Below are positions 15,977 through 23,084 of a stretch of 64,000 nt of DNA, in pieces (positions within the stretch are counted from its first letter, which is position 1; every line of letters starts with the position of its first letter). Location of the stretch: positions 4,295,501 to 4,359,500 of the forward strand of contig NZ_CP152276.1 of the NCBI RefSeq assembly GCF_038719015.1, read 5' to 3'. The position numbers and the translations under genes were made by a program. The notes under the pieces were generated by a model that saw only the letters and a program-made list of their open reading frames with translations, ran no database searches and was not told the origin of the DNA. The DNA comes from Nguyenibacter vanlangensis. Lineage in GTDB: Bacteria; Pseudomonadota; Alphaproteobacteria; Acetobacterales; Acetobacteraceae.

Positions 15977-16270
15977 ATGCTTTTCGCGATCATCTGCACC
16001 GACAAGCCGGGCGCGCTGGACACGCGCATGGCCACCCGGCCGCAGCATCTGGCCTATCTGCAGGCCTATCAGGAGCGCATCCTCCAGGCCGGCCCGCTGC
16101 TCGGCCTCGACGGCCGCCCCTGCGGCAGCCTGCTGCTGGTCGATGTCGAGGACCGCGCCGCCGCCGAGGGCTTCGCCGCCAGCGATCCCTACGCCAAGGC
16201 CGACGTGTTCGAAAGCGTGGTGATCCGCGCCTTCCGCGCCGTGTTCCGCGACGGCGCGCTGGTGGAATAG
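15977..16270 (+). CDS. YCII-domain protein (YciI-like)
   Basis: A 97-residue protein matching the YCII-related fold, a ferredoxin-like alpha/beta domain. The start MLFAIICTDKPGALDTRMAT and the central RPQHLAYLQ histidine (H24), plus the SDPYAKADVFE segment, are typical. Family members are proposed to be small enzymes or stress-related proteins; no reaction is established for this one. The ATG at 15977 follows AAAGGG. Five bases separate it from the EVE gene, so the two are co-transcribed. Confidence 0.88.
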   Translation: MLFAIICTDKPGALDTRMATRPQHLAYLQAYQERILQAGPLLGLDGRPCGSLLLVDVEDRAAAEGFAASDPYAKADVFESVVIRAFRAVFRDGALVE

Positions 16271-16275
16271 GCGCG

Positions 16276-16752
16276 ATGGCATATTGGCTGGTCAAGTCCG
16301 AGCCCGACGCGTTTTCCTGGGACCAGCAGGTCGCCAACAAGGTCGAGCCCTGGACCGGCGTGCGCAATTACCAGGCCAGGCGCAACATGATGGACATGCG
16401 CCTGGGCGATCGCGCCTTCTTCTATCATTCGAATATCGGCAAGGAGATCGTGGGCGTGGTGGAAATCGTCCGCGAAGCCTATCCGGACCCCACGTCCGGC
16501 GAATCCGCGTCCCCCGAGTCCGCGTCGGCCGGGTCCGCGTCGGCCAAGTCCGCGACCAAGGGCGGCGGCTGGATCTGCGTCGATGTGCGCGCGGTCGGGC
16601 CGATGCCCCGCCCCGTCACCCTGGCGGCGATCAAGGCCGATCCGGCGCTGGCCGACCTGGCCCTGGTCCGCCAGTCGCGCCTGTCGGTGGTGCCGGTGTC
16701 CGACGCGCACTGGGCGCACCTGTGCCGGATGGGCGGCTGGACCGCCGGCTGA
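16276..16752 (+). CDS. EVE domain protein
   Basis: A 158-residue EVE-domain (PUA-like) protein, similar to the THYN1/thymocyte nuclear protein family, which recognises modified bases in DNA or RNA. The hallmark segments are present: MAYWLVKSEPDAFSWDQ at the N terminus, WTGVRNYQARRNM, and RQSRLSVVPVSDAHW near the C terminus. The family normally has a short loop between VVEIVREAYPDPT and GGGWICVDVRA; here that loop is lengthened by four five-residue units (ESASP, ESASA, GSASA, KSATK) encoded by a 15-bp repeat. Downstream of the YCII gene, probably in the same transcript. Confidence 0.92.
   Translation: MAYWLVKSEPDAFSWDQQVANKVEPWTGVRNYQARRNMMDMRLGDRAFFYHSNIGKEIVGVVEIVREAYPDPTSGESASPESASAGSASAKSATKGGGWICVDVRAVGPMPRPVTLAAIKADPALADLALVRQSRLSVVPVSDAHWAHLCRMGGWTAG
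16501..16560. repeat. 15-bp tandem repeat x4 inside the EVE gene
   Basis: Four contiguous units with consensus RRGTCCGCGTCGGCC (16501-16515, 16516-16530, 16531-16545, 16546-16560). It encodes xSASx repeats in a loop of the EVE fold; units 2 and 3 differ by one base. Confidence 0.9.
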
Positions 16753-16780
16753 CGGCGCGCCCTCCCGAAGGCGCGGCCGG

Positions 16781-17305
16781 TCAGGGCTGGCCGGCCGCCC
16801 CCTCGGCGCTGGGCGCGTCATAGCCGCGTCCCGGCTGTCCGGCATAGGTCGAATACATGAAGGACGCGTTATAGGGCGGGGCCACCGGCGCGTTGAACTT
16901 CACCGGCACCCCGAACAGGCTGAAATGCGACGGCACATTGTTGGCCTCGCGCGGCGTCTGCCTGGCCTCGATCGACGGCAGGCCGGGCCCCCCGGTTGCG
17001 GTCACGCGCGGGCTGAAGGACTGGGCGGTCACGTCCTCGTCCTGCACCACCTGATAGCCGTCGGGCGGCGGCGGCGCGGGCGGGTTGTCCGGATCGACGG
17101 TGGGGTCGGGCCTGGCCGCCGCCCTGGCCGCCGCATTGTCGCCAAGGATCGGGTGTACCGTCGTGTCCTGCGCCGGCGCGGCCTTGTGATGGTGGGATGC
17201 CGCCCGGGCCGCGACCGCCGGGCCGGCCGCCAGCAGCGCCGCGGCGGCCAGCAGGGGCGCCAGGCGCGGGCGCCCGGGGCGCCGTGTGGCTATCATCGGG
17301 TCCAT
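16781..17305 (-). CDS. Hypothetical exported protein
   Basis: A 174-residue protein of unknown function. It has a hydrophobic signal-like segment (about residues 15-34, ending AVAARAAS), then a His-rich patch HHHK, a Pro/Asp-rich stretch (DPTVDPDNPPAPPPPDGY) and a more ordered C-terminal half with the segment PSHFSLFGVPVKFNAPV. AGGAGA ideally placed before the ATG at 17305 supports the start. It has no cysteines and no recognisable catalytic motif. It is convergent with the EVE gene and divergent from the ecsC unit across a 195-bp gap containing 16-bp repeats. Confidence 0.72.
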   Translation of the reverse strand: MDPMIATRRPGRPRLAPLLAAAALLAAGPAVAARAASHHHKAAPAQDTTVHPILGDNAAARAAARPDPTVDPDNPPAPPPPDGYQVVQDEDVTAQSFSPRVTATGGPGLPSIEARQTPREANNVPSHFSLFGVPVKFNAPVAPPYNASFMYSTYAGQPGRGYDAPSAEGAAGQP

Positions 17306-17355
17306 TCGGATCTCCTTGCATGCGGCCGTATGTAAAGGGCGGTCGTCTCCCCCAG

Positions 17356-17403
17356 GTCAACGTATGTCCGGGTCAACCTAATGTCTCGTCAACGCATGTC
17401 TCG
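17356..17403. repeat. 16-bp direct repeat x3 in a divergent intergenic region
   Basis: Three units starting at 17356, 17372 and 17388, each of the form GTCAACSYAWTGTC followed by two variable bases. Period 16 bp exactly. They lie between the hypothetical exported protein gene and the small ORF before ecsC, 51 bp upstream of the former and about 100 bp upstream of the latter. They could be stacked regulator sites; that is inference. Confidence 0.8.
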
Positions 17404-17500
17404 TCGGACCAGGGCCGCGTCCCCAGCGGGCGGCGCGGCCATGTCGTCCCTGCAATCACAACCATATACGGCGTGACGGCGCATTTGCGAGAGGGGTAAT

Positions 17501-17623
17501 ATGGACGTACAGGCAGGTTTCGCTCCGATTGGCGGGGCATTGTGGATCCGCCGCCACGCCATGCCGGCGGGCGGCGCCCGGGCGCGGACGCGGCCGGATG
17601 CGGGCAGGAGGAACGGGGAATGA
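17501..17623 (+). CDS. Possible 40-codon leader ORF coupled to ecsC
   Basis: An ATG at 17501, preceded by a strong Shine-Dalgarno sequence (GAGAGGGG, 17489-17496), opens a 40-codon frame. It ends exactly at the ecsC start: its TGA (17621-17623) overlaps the ecsC ATG (17620-17622) as ATGA. The peptide starts MDVQAGFAPIGGALWIRRHA and becomes Arg/Gly-rich. I do not recognise it. The good ribosome site and exact overlap suggest it is translated and couples translation into ecsC. It could equally be an N-terminal misreading of spacer DNA, since ecsC has its own AGGAGGAA site. Confidence 0.4.
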   Translation: MDVQAGFAPIGGALWIRRHAMPAGGARARTRPDAGRRNGE

Positions 17624-18471
17624 CCAATCGAACCGGGGGTGAGATCGCCCCGCTGGTGCTGGACGCCTCGGCCATCGCCGAATTGCAGAGCGCGCTGGAG
17701 CGCGTCGAATCGGGCCGCGGCGTGCTGGTGCGCCTCGCCGACCTGATGGGCGGGGCGGTGGGGCAGGCGGCCCGGCTTGGCCTGCGCGGCCTGGGCATGG
17801 CCCCCACGGTGCAGGCCAAGCTGAAGGGCATCGCCGAGGCCGCGATCTCGCGCGCCTTCGACGTCGCTATCACGGGCATGCGCGACTCGGCTCAGCCCCC
17901 GTCCTTGTCTCCGGCTCCATCCTCGGCCCCATCCCCAGCCCCGTCCTGGCGCGACCCGGCCATCCAGGCGGCGGTGGCCGTCTCCGGCGCGGTGGGCGGT
18001 TTCGCCGGCCTGCCCGGCCTGGTGCCCGACATCACCTTCACCACCCTGACCATCATGCGCGAAATCGCCCGCATCGCGCGGGAGGAAGGGGAAAGCCTCT
18101 CCGATCCCGACACCCATCGCGCCTGTCTCGAAGTGTTCGCCCTGCGCGCCTTCCCGGTCGGGGCGGCGGACGAGGAAAGCGAACTGGGCTATTTCTCGGC
18201 CCGCGCCATGCTGCGCGGCCGCCCGGTGGTCATGTTGGTGTCCGAGGTCGCGACCCATTACGGGCTGGGCCTGTCGCGCAAATTCGCGGTGCAGATGATG
18301 CCGGTGGCCGGCGCGCTGTGCGGCGCCTCGCTGAACGCCGCCTTCCTGTCGCATTACCGCGCCCTGGCCCGGGCGCATTTCACCATCCGGCGGCTGGAAC
18401 GCGAACACGGGCCTGAGGTCCGGCGCACCGCCGAACACCTCAAGGCCAACATGACCAGCGCCAGTTTCTGA
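17620..18471 (+). CDS. EcsC family protein
   Basis: A 283-residue protein of the EcsC family, named after a Bacillus gene next to an ABC transporter; its biochemical role is unknown. The family pattern is seen: an N-terminal helical part, a glycine-rich hydrophobic stretch (AAVAVSGAVGGFAGLPGLVP, about 120-140) with DITFTTLTIMREIARIA, and a conserved C-terminal FAVQMMPVAGALCGASLNAAF block. A Pro/Ser-rich linker built from a 12-bp repeat interrupts the N-terminal third. The start at 17620 has AGGAGGAA in front. It stands alone, away from any ABC transporter. Confidence 0.85.
   Translation: MTNRTGGEIAPLVLDASAIAELQSALERVESGRGVLVRLADLMGGAVGQAARLGLRGLGMAPTVQAKLKGIAEAAISRAFDVAITGMRDSAQPPSLSPAPSSAPSPAPSWRDPAIQAAVAVSGAVGGFAGLPGLVPDITFTTLTIMREIARIAREEGESLSDPDTHRACLEVFALRAFPVGAADEESELGYFSARAMLRGRPVVMLVSEVATHYGLGLSRKFAVQMMPVAGALCGASLNAAFLSHYRALARAHFTIRRLEREHGPEVRRTAEHLKANMTSASF
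17913..17948. repeat. 12-bp tandem repeat x3 inside ecsC
   Basis: GGCTCCATCCTC (17913-17924), GGCCCCATCCCC (17925-17936) and AGCCCCGTCCTG (17937-17948). They encode four-residue APSx-type units in the linker of the EcsC protein, in frame. Confidence 0.75.
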
Positions 18472-18481
18472 GGCGCGGGGC

Positions 18482-18661
18482 TCAGCCGGGACGAATCGCC
18501 TCGCGCAGCGCCGCCAGCGCCGCCGCCGCCAGATAGAACGCCCCCATGATCTGCGCCATGCGCAGGTAATGGGGCGCCACCAGCATCAGCACGCCCGCCA
18601 GCGCGGCACCGCCCAGGCAGGCGACCAGGAAGCCGATGGACGGGGAAATATGAATGGGCAT
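18482..18661 (-). CDS. Small two-helix membrane protein, hypothetical
   Basis: A 59-residue protein with two hydrophobic helices (about residues 11-29 and 34-51) and a short basic C terminus (REAIRPG). The start MPIHIS at 18661 is preferred over 18682 because AGAGGA lies 7 bp upstream. No family recognised. It lies just upstream of the dehydrogenase gene's 3' end on the same strand, 46 bp away, and converges on ecsC. Confidence 0.6.
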   Translation of the reverse strand: MPIHISPSIGFLVACLGGAALAGVLMLVAPHYLRMAQIMGAFYLAAAALAALREAIRPG

Positions 18662-18707
18662 GGGGTTTCCTCTGTGTTTCACCCGGTCGGGCCGCCCGGC
18701 CGGGCCG

Positions 18708-19682
18708 TCACGCCGGCACCGGGGTCACGGCTGGCCGGCCGGCCAGCACCGCGTCGATATTGTCCAGCGCCAGCATGCCCATGTCGGTCCGCGTCTCCAG
18801 CGTGGCGCTACCCATATGGGGGGTCATGAACAGGTTGGGCAGGCCCAGCAGGCGCGGATCGGGGCGCGGCTCGTTGCGGTAGACATCCAGCCCGGCCGCC
18901 GCCAGCCGCCCGTCCGACAGCGCGGCGATCAGCGCGTCCTCGTCCACCAGGCTGCCGCGCGCGGCATTGACGAAGATCGCCCCCTTCGGCAGCAGCGCCA
19001 GGGTCTCGGCGGTGATGACCGCCGCCGCCGCCGCGCTGCCGGGCATGTGCAGGCTCAGAATGTCGCAATGCGGCAGCATCTCGCGCATGTCGGCGAAATA
19101 GGTGGCACCCGCTTCCAGCTCCGGCGCCAGCCGCCGGCGGTTGGAATACAGGATCTTCATGTCGAATCCGCGCGCCCGCTGCGCCACGGCCCGGCCGATC
19201 CGCCCCATGCCGACAATGCCCAGCGTCTTGCCCGTGACGCGCACCCCCAGCATCTCCTCCATGCCGAAGGACCGGCCCCATCCCGCCTGCATGACGCCCA
19301 GATATTCCGCGCCGCGCCGCGCCGCCGCCAGGATCAGCATCATCGTCAGGTCGGCATTGCAATCGGTCAGCACGTCGGGGGTATAGGTCAGCGCCAGGCC
19401 CCGCGCCGCGATGGCGGAAATGTCCAGATGGTCGGTGCCGACACTGATGGTGGCGATCACCCGCACGCTGTCCGGCAGCGCCGCGACCGTTTCGGCCGTC
19501 ACCGGCGTGCCGGTGGTCACCATCACCGCATCCGGCCGGAATGCCTGCGCCAGCGCCACCAGTTCGGCCGGCGTCAGCTTGTGGCCGGGGGGCGGCGGCG
19601 CGTCGTAATCGCGGGCGATCCGCGCGGCCACGGCGGCGGGCAGGCGCTGGGAATGGATCAGGCGCGGACGGATCGCGGACAT
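18708..19682 (-). CDS. D-2-hydroxyacid dehydrogenase (2-ketogluconate/glyoxylate reductase type)
   Basis: A 324-residue NAD(P)-dependent D-isomer-specific 2-hydroxyacid dehydrogenase. The Rossmann motif is GIVGMGRIGRAVA. Just after it, the loop SNRRR replaces the acidic residue that normally binds NAD, which favours NADPH. The catalytic set is present: Arg in NAARGSLVDED, Glu in the NEP segment, and His in TPHMGSAT. Family members reduce 2-ketogluconate, glyoxylate or hydroxypyruvate; acetic acid bacteria use such reductases in ketogluconate metabolism, but the substrate here is not certain. The start at 19682 (MSAIRP) is preferred over 19730; AGAGAGG lies upstream. Confidence 0.88.
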   Translation of the reverse strand: MSAIRPRLIHSQRLPAAVAARIARDYDAPPPPGHKLTPAELVALAQAFRPDAVMVTTGTPVTAETVAALPDSVRVIATISVGTDHLDISAIAARGLALTYTPDVLTDCNADLTMMLILAAARRGAEYLGVMQAGWGRSFGMEEMLGVRVTGKTLGIVGMGRIGRAVAQRARGFDMKILYSNRRRLAPELEAGATYFADMREMLPHCDILSLHMPGSAAAAAVITAETLALLPKGAIFVNAARGSLVDEDALIAALSDGRLAAAGLDVYRNEPRPDPRLLGLPNLFMTPHMGSATLETRTDMGMLALDNIDAVLAGRPAVTPVPA

Positions 19683-19831
19683 GGCGGGGCCTCTCTGGTC
19701 GGACGATGCCGGCTTGTCAGGCTCCGACACGCGTCCATCTCAGGATCGAATCATTGCCCTGTCCTGTCCAGACGCGCCAGCCGGCCGGGATCGGAGCATC
19801 AGTCGGGATCGGAATCTCGGGGAGACGCCGC

Positions 19832-20551
19832 ATGACCAGCCAGGATTCGGGCCAGGATTCGGGGGACGGCGCCATGGCGGTCACGCCGGACCTGATGATC
19901 CGCGCCTATTCGGTCGGCCTGTTTCCCATGGCGCCCGATGCCGGGACCGACCATCTGGACTGGTACGATCCGCAGATGCGCGGCATCCTGCCGCTCGATG
20001 GGTTCCACGCGCCGCGCCGCCTGGTCCGCACCGTCCTGTCCGGCCAGTTCGACATCGTCGCCGACCGCGATTTCGAGGCGACGATCCGCGCCTGCGCCGC
20101 CCCGGCGCCGGGGCGCGAGACCACCTGGATCAACGACCGGATCATCCGCCTGTTCTGCGAACTGCATGCGCGCGGCCACGCCCATTCGGTCGAAACCTGG
20201 CAGGACGGCAGGCTGGTCGGCGGGCTGTACGGGGTCGCCATCGGCGGCGCCTTCTTCGGCGAAAGCATGTTCAGCCGCGCCCGCGACGCCTCCAAGGCGG
20301 CGCTGCTCTCGCTGGCGGCGCGGCTGCGCCTGGGCGGCTTCACCCTGCTGGACACCCAGTTCGGCACCAGCCATCTGGCCCAGTTCGGCGGGATCGAAAT
20401 ACCCGCCCGGCGCTACAAGCGGCGCCTGGCCCGGGCCCTGTCCGTGCCCGCCCACTGGCCCGACGACCGGGCCGCCGGCACCGCCGGCGCGATTCGCGAC
20501 GAAATGGCCGCCCTGCGCGGCGCATTTCGCACCTCGGACGGAAGCGGATAG
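19832..20551 (+). CDS. aat: Leucyl/phenylalanyl-tRNA--protein transferase
   Basis: A 239-residue Aat enzyme. It transfers Leu or Phe from tRNA to proteins with N-terminal Arg or Lys, marking them for ClpS/ClpAP degradation (N-degron pathway). Typical segments are YSVGLFPMAPD near the start, WYDPQMRGILPLDGFHAPRRL, and the conserved catalytic block GGLYGVAIGGAFFGESMFSR followed by LLDTQFGTSHLAQFGG. The ATG at 19832 has GGGGAG in front. The first ten residues include a duplicated QDSG from a 12-bp direct repeat (19841-19864) that is not part of the conserved domain. Confidence 0.95.
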   Translation: MTSQDSGQDSGDGAMAVTPDLMIRAYSVGLFPMAPDAGTDHLDWYDPQMRGILPLDGFHAPRRLVRTVLSGQFDIVADRDFEATIRACAAPAPGRETTWINDRIIRLFCELHARGHAHSVETWQDGRLVGGLYGVAIGGAFFGESMFSRARDASKAALLSLAARLRLGGFTLLDTQFGTSHLAQFGGIEIPARRYKRRLARALSVPAHWPDDRAAGTAGAIRDEMAALRGAFRTSDGSG

Positions 20552-20599
20552 ACTCCCCGGCGGCTGAAATACGGCCAGACCGGAAAGAAGGAAACGCCG

Positions 20600-21352
20600 A
20601 TGATCAACCTGATGCCGCGCCGCGCCGCCGGACGGCCCGGAATGATGGCCGGGGCGCTGCTCCTCGTGGGAATCGGGGCGGGAGTCGGGGCCGGAATCGC
20701 GCGGGCGGACGCCCAACCCGCGCCCGATTCGGCTCATTCCCCAACTCATCCCCCCTTGGCGCCGACCCGCGACGTGCAGGTCGCCTACAGCGTCCAGCCC
20801 GAAGGCGCGCCCGCGCCCAAAACCATCCAGGTCTGGTTCGCCGCCAATGGCGGCCTGATGCGCATCGACAGTCCCGAAGGCATGGGCGCGACCATCCTCG
20901 ACCGCGTCGCCCGCCAGGTGACGATCGTGCTGAACCGGCAGAAGGTCTATACGCGGCTGGACGCCGGCTCCGACATCCGCAATCCGTTCCTGCTGGACCT
21001 GTCCATGCAATATACCCGCAAGGGCGACGCACGCGTCGCGGACGTCGATTGCACCGAATGGGCTATCGTCTCCGGCCGCGGCTCGGCGACCGCCTGCGTC
21101 ACCGCCGACGGCGTCATCCTGCGCGAGGACGGGGTGGATGCCGAAGGCATGAAGGGGCGGCTGGTGGCCACCCGCGTCACCTACGCTCCCATCCCAGCCG
21201 GCACGTTCCAGCCGCCCGAGGGCTATCAGATGGTCACGCGGCATCGCGTCGCGCCAGGCCCCGCGGGTGCGGGGGCCGGCGGCACCGGACCGGGCGGCGA
21301 CGTCGCCCGGCCGGTGACCGGCGGCGCGATCCCGCCCGGCGCCGGCCAGTGA
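20600..21352 (+). CDS. Hypothetical exported protein, first of a coupled pair
   Basis: A 250-residue protein with a signal peptide (about residues 1-38, ending GIARADA). It has a beta-rich domain of the kind seen in DUF4412-like periplasmic proteins, with VQVAYSV, IDSPEGMGATILDRVARQVT and MQYTRKGDARVADVDCTEW. Two cysteines (in VDCTEW and TACVTADG) could form a disulfide. The C-terminal 40 residues are Gly/Pro-rich and probably disordered. Its stop overlaps the GTG start of the next gene, whose product has the same layout (YSV start, lipid- or ligand-binding-like beta domain, Cys pair). Function unknown. The Shine-Dalgarno is GAAAGAAGGAAA. Confidence 0.78.
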   Translation: MINLMPRRAAGRPGMMAGALLLVGIGAGVGAGIARADAQPAPDSAHSPTHPPLAPTRDVQVAYSVQPEGAPAPKTIQVWFAANGGLMRIDSPEGMGATILDRVARQVTIVLNRQKVYTRLDAGSDIRNPFLLDLSMQYTRKGDARVADVDCTEWAIVSGRGSATACVTADGVILREDGVDAEGMKGRLVATRVTYAPIPAGTFQPPEGYQMVTRHRVAPGPAGAGAGGTGPGGDVARPVTGGAIPPGAGQ

Positions 21353-22002
21353 TCCATCCGACGATCGGCGCCCGGACCGCGGGACGCTTCGCCGGCCTGC
21401 TGCTGGCGGCAGCCTTGTTTCCCACGCCCCTCCCCATGTCCCTCCCGGCGCGGGCTGCGACAGTTCCTGGCGCGGACACCTCTGGCGCGGACGCGTCCGC
21501 CGCACCGTTCGTCACTCCGCAATGCGACGTGGACGTGACCTACAGCGTCGCGGCGCCCGATCCGGCGGTGCCCGCCATCCGCCAGCGCATGCGCTGGTCC
21601 AGCGCAACCCTGCGCCAGCGGGTCGATCCCGCCGGGTCGGCGACCTACATGCTCACCGACTATCGGGCCCGGACCCTGACGGTCATCGACCTCGCGCGCA
21701 ACGTCCGCACGACCATCCCGGCCCCGGGCTCCGCCGTCACCCGGCCCGGACAGCGCGCGCCCGGCAGTTGGATCCACGGGGCGACGATGCTGGTGGCCGG
21801 TCAGCCCTGCACCGCCTGGCAGACCGCCGACACCGACGGCCAGGCCAGCGAGGTCTGCTACAGCGACGATGGCGTGATGTTGCAGGCCACCCGGAACGGC
21901 CACGTCATGGTCCGTGCCGAAACCGTGCGCCGTACGGCCCAGCCCGACGCGGTCTTCGCGATTCCGGCGGGACTCAGGGACCTGCCCGCCGCCCACCCCT
22001 GA
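21349..22002 (+). CDS. Hypothetical exported protein, second of a coupled pair
   Basis: A 217-residue protein with GTG start; GTGA overlaps the previous stop and no clear Shine-Dalgarno is seen, so translation is probably coupled. The signal peptide spans about residues 1-37. The mature part parallels the upstream product: VDVTYSVAAPDP, then IDLARNVRTTIP, a Cys in QPCTAWQTAD and another in EVCYSDDGVMLQATRNG. This suggests an ancient tandem duplication, though identity is low by eye. The linker after the signal peptide contains VPGAD/TSGAD from a 15-bp repeat (21463-21492). Function unknown; a paired periplasmic sensor or binding role is only a guess. Confidence 0.75.
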   Translation: MIHPTIGARTAGRFAGLLLAAALFPTPLPMSLPARAATVPGADTSGADASAAPFVTPQCDVDVTYSVAAPDPAVPAIRQRMRWSSATLRQRVDPAGSATYMLTDYRARTLTVIDLARNVRTTIPAPGSAVTRPGQRAPGSWIHGATMLVAGQPCTAWQTADTDGQASEVCYSDDGVMLQATRNGHVMVRAETVRRTAQPDAVFAIPAGLRDLPAAHP

Positions 22003-22156
22003 TGGTCCGTTCCGATCATCGGCCGTTACAATTCGTTACGGAAAAAGGGCACGCCTGCCCGCAACCGGCCCGCAAATCGCCATGGCGCCCCTGTTTTCTG
22101 TTTATCGAAGCAGGGGCGGTCCGCCGCTCCCGCGCAAGGATGAAAGGGTTGCGAAC

Positions 22157-22516
22157 ATGCGCAAGATGGTTCGTCTTCTGATGGCGGTTCCCCTGGTCGC
22201 CGGCGGCCTGGCCGCGGCGGCGCCCGCCGCGCATGCCGACTGGCGCGATCACGGCTGGCACCATGGCTGGGATCGCGGCTGGCACGATCGCGGCTGGGGC
22301 TGGCGGGGCCCGGGCTATTATCACCGCGGTCCCGGGCCGGGGGGCGCCTTTGTCGCCGGCCTGGTGGGCGGCGCGCTGCTCGGCGCGGCCGGCACCGCGA
22401 TCGCCGCGCCGACCTACGCCGCGCCGCCGCCGGTCTATGTCGCGCCGCCTCCGCCCCCGCCGCCCGTCACGGTCTACGCGCCGCCGGCCTACGGCTACGC
22501 CTATCCGGCCTATTGA
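22157..22516 (+). CDS. Hypothetical exported Gly/His/Trp-rich protein
   Basis: A 119-residue protein with a clear signal peptide (MRKMVRLLMAVPLVAGGLAA, cleavage near AHA-DW). The mature N terminus is unusually rich in Trp, His, Gly, Asp and Arg (DHGWHHGWDRGWHDRGW). A glycine-rich hydrophobic segment (about residues 64-83) follows, then a Pro/Tyr-rich tail with PPPVYVAPP. Such proteins are common in Acetobacteraceae and other alphaproteobacteria and are probably surface- or outer-membrane-associated; function unknown. The start follows AAAGGG. The His-rich stretch could bind metal ions. Confidence 0.72.
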   Translation: MRKMVRLLMAVPLVAGGLAAAAPAAHADWRDHGWHHGWDRGWHDRGWGWRGPGYYHRGPGPGGAFVAGLVGGALLGAAGTAIAAPTYAAPPPVYVAPPPPPPPVTVYAPPAYGYAYPAY

Positions 22517-22569
22517 TCGCAAGGGCCTTCCCGGGAAGGTTCCCGGGAAGGCGCTCAGGGGAAAGATGT

Positions 22570-23058
22570 TCAGGCCGCCGCTCGGGCGGCCTGCATCACC
22601 TCGGCGACGTGGCCGGGCACCTTGACGTTGCGCCAGGCCCGCACCAGCCTGCCTTCCGCGTCGATCAGGAAGGTCGCGCGCTCGATCCCCATATATGTCC
22701 GGCCGTACAGCCTCTTCTCGCCCCACACGCCATAGGATTCGGTCACCGCGCCGGTCACGTCCGACGCCAGCGGAAAGTCCAGCCCCTGCTTGTCGGCAAA
22801 GGATTCGATCGCCTTCATCGGATCGCGCGACACGCCGATGACCGGAATCCCCGTCCCCCCCAGCGCCGCCAGCGCCTCCTGAAAGCCGCAGGCTTCGGTC
22901 GTGCAGCCCGGCGTGTTCGCCTTGGGGTAGAAATACAGGATAAAGGGCCGCCCCCGCATCGATGCCAGGCTGACCTGCCGCCCGCGGCTGGCCGGCATAT
23001 CGAAATCCGGCGCCATTGCGCCCAGGGCTGGAAAAATTGGTGTCTCGCCGTCCGCCAT
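22570..23058 (-). CDS. bcp: Thioredoxin-dependent peroxiredoxin Bcp
   Basis: A 162-residue atypical 2-Cys peroxiredoxin (BCP/PrxQ type). The catalytic motif is PKANTPGCTTEACGF with peroxidatic C52 and resolving C57, followed by the conserved GVSRDPMKAIESFADK block. It reduces hydrogen peroxide and organic peroxides in the cytoplasm. Several ATGs are in frame (23085-23058); I chose 23058 because GAGGAG sits 7 bp upstream of it. It lies 26 bp downstream of glnE on the same strand and may be read from the same message. Confidence 0.94.
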   Translation of the reverse strand: MADGETPIFPALGAMAPDFDMPASRGRQVSLASMRGRPFILYFYPKANTPGCTTEACGFQEALAALGGTGIPVIGVSRDPMKAIESFADKQGLDFPLASDVTGAVTESYGVWGEKRLYGRTYMGIERATFLIDAEGRLVRAWRNVKVPGHVAEVMQAARAAA

Positions 23059-23084
23059 TGCCATTCTCCTCATGAAAAAACGCA

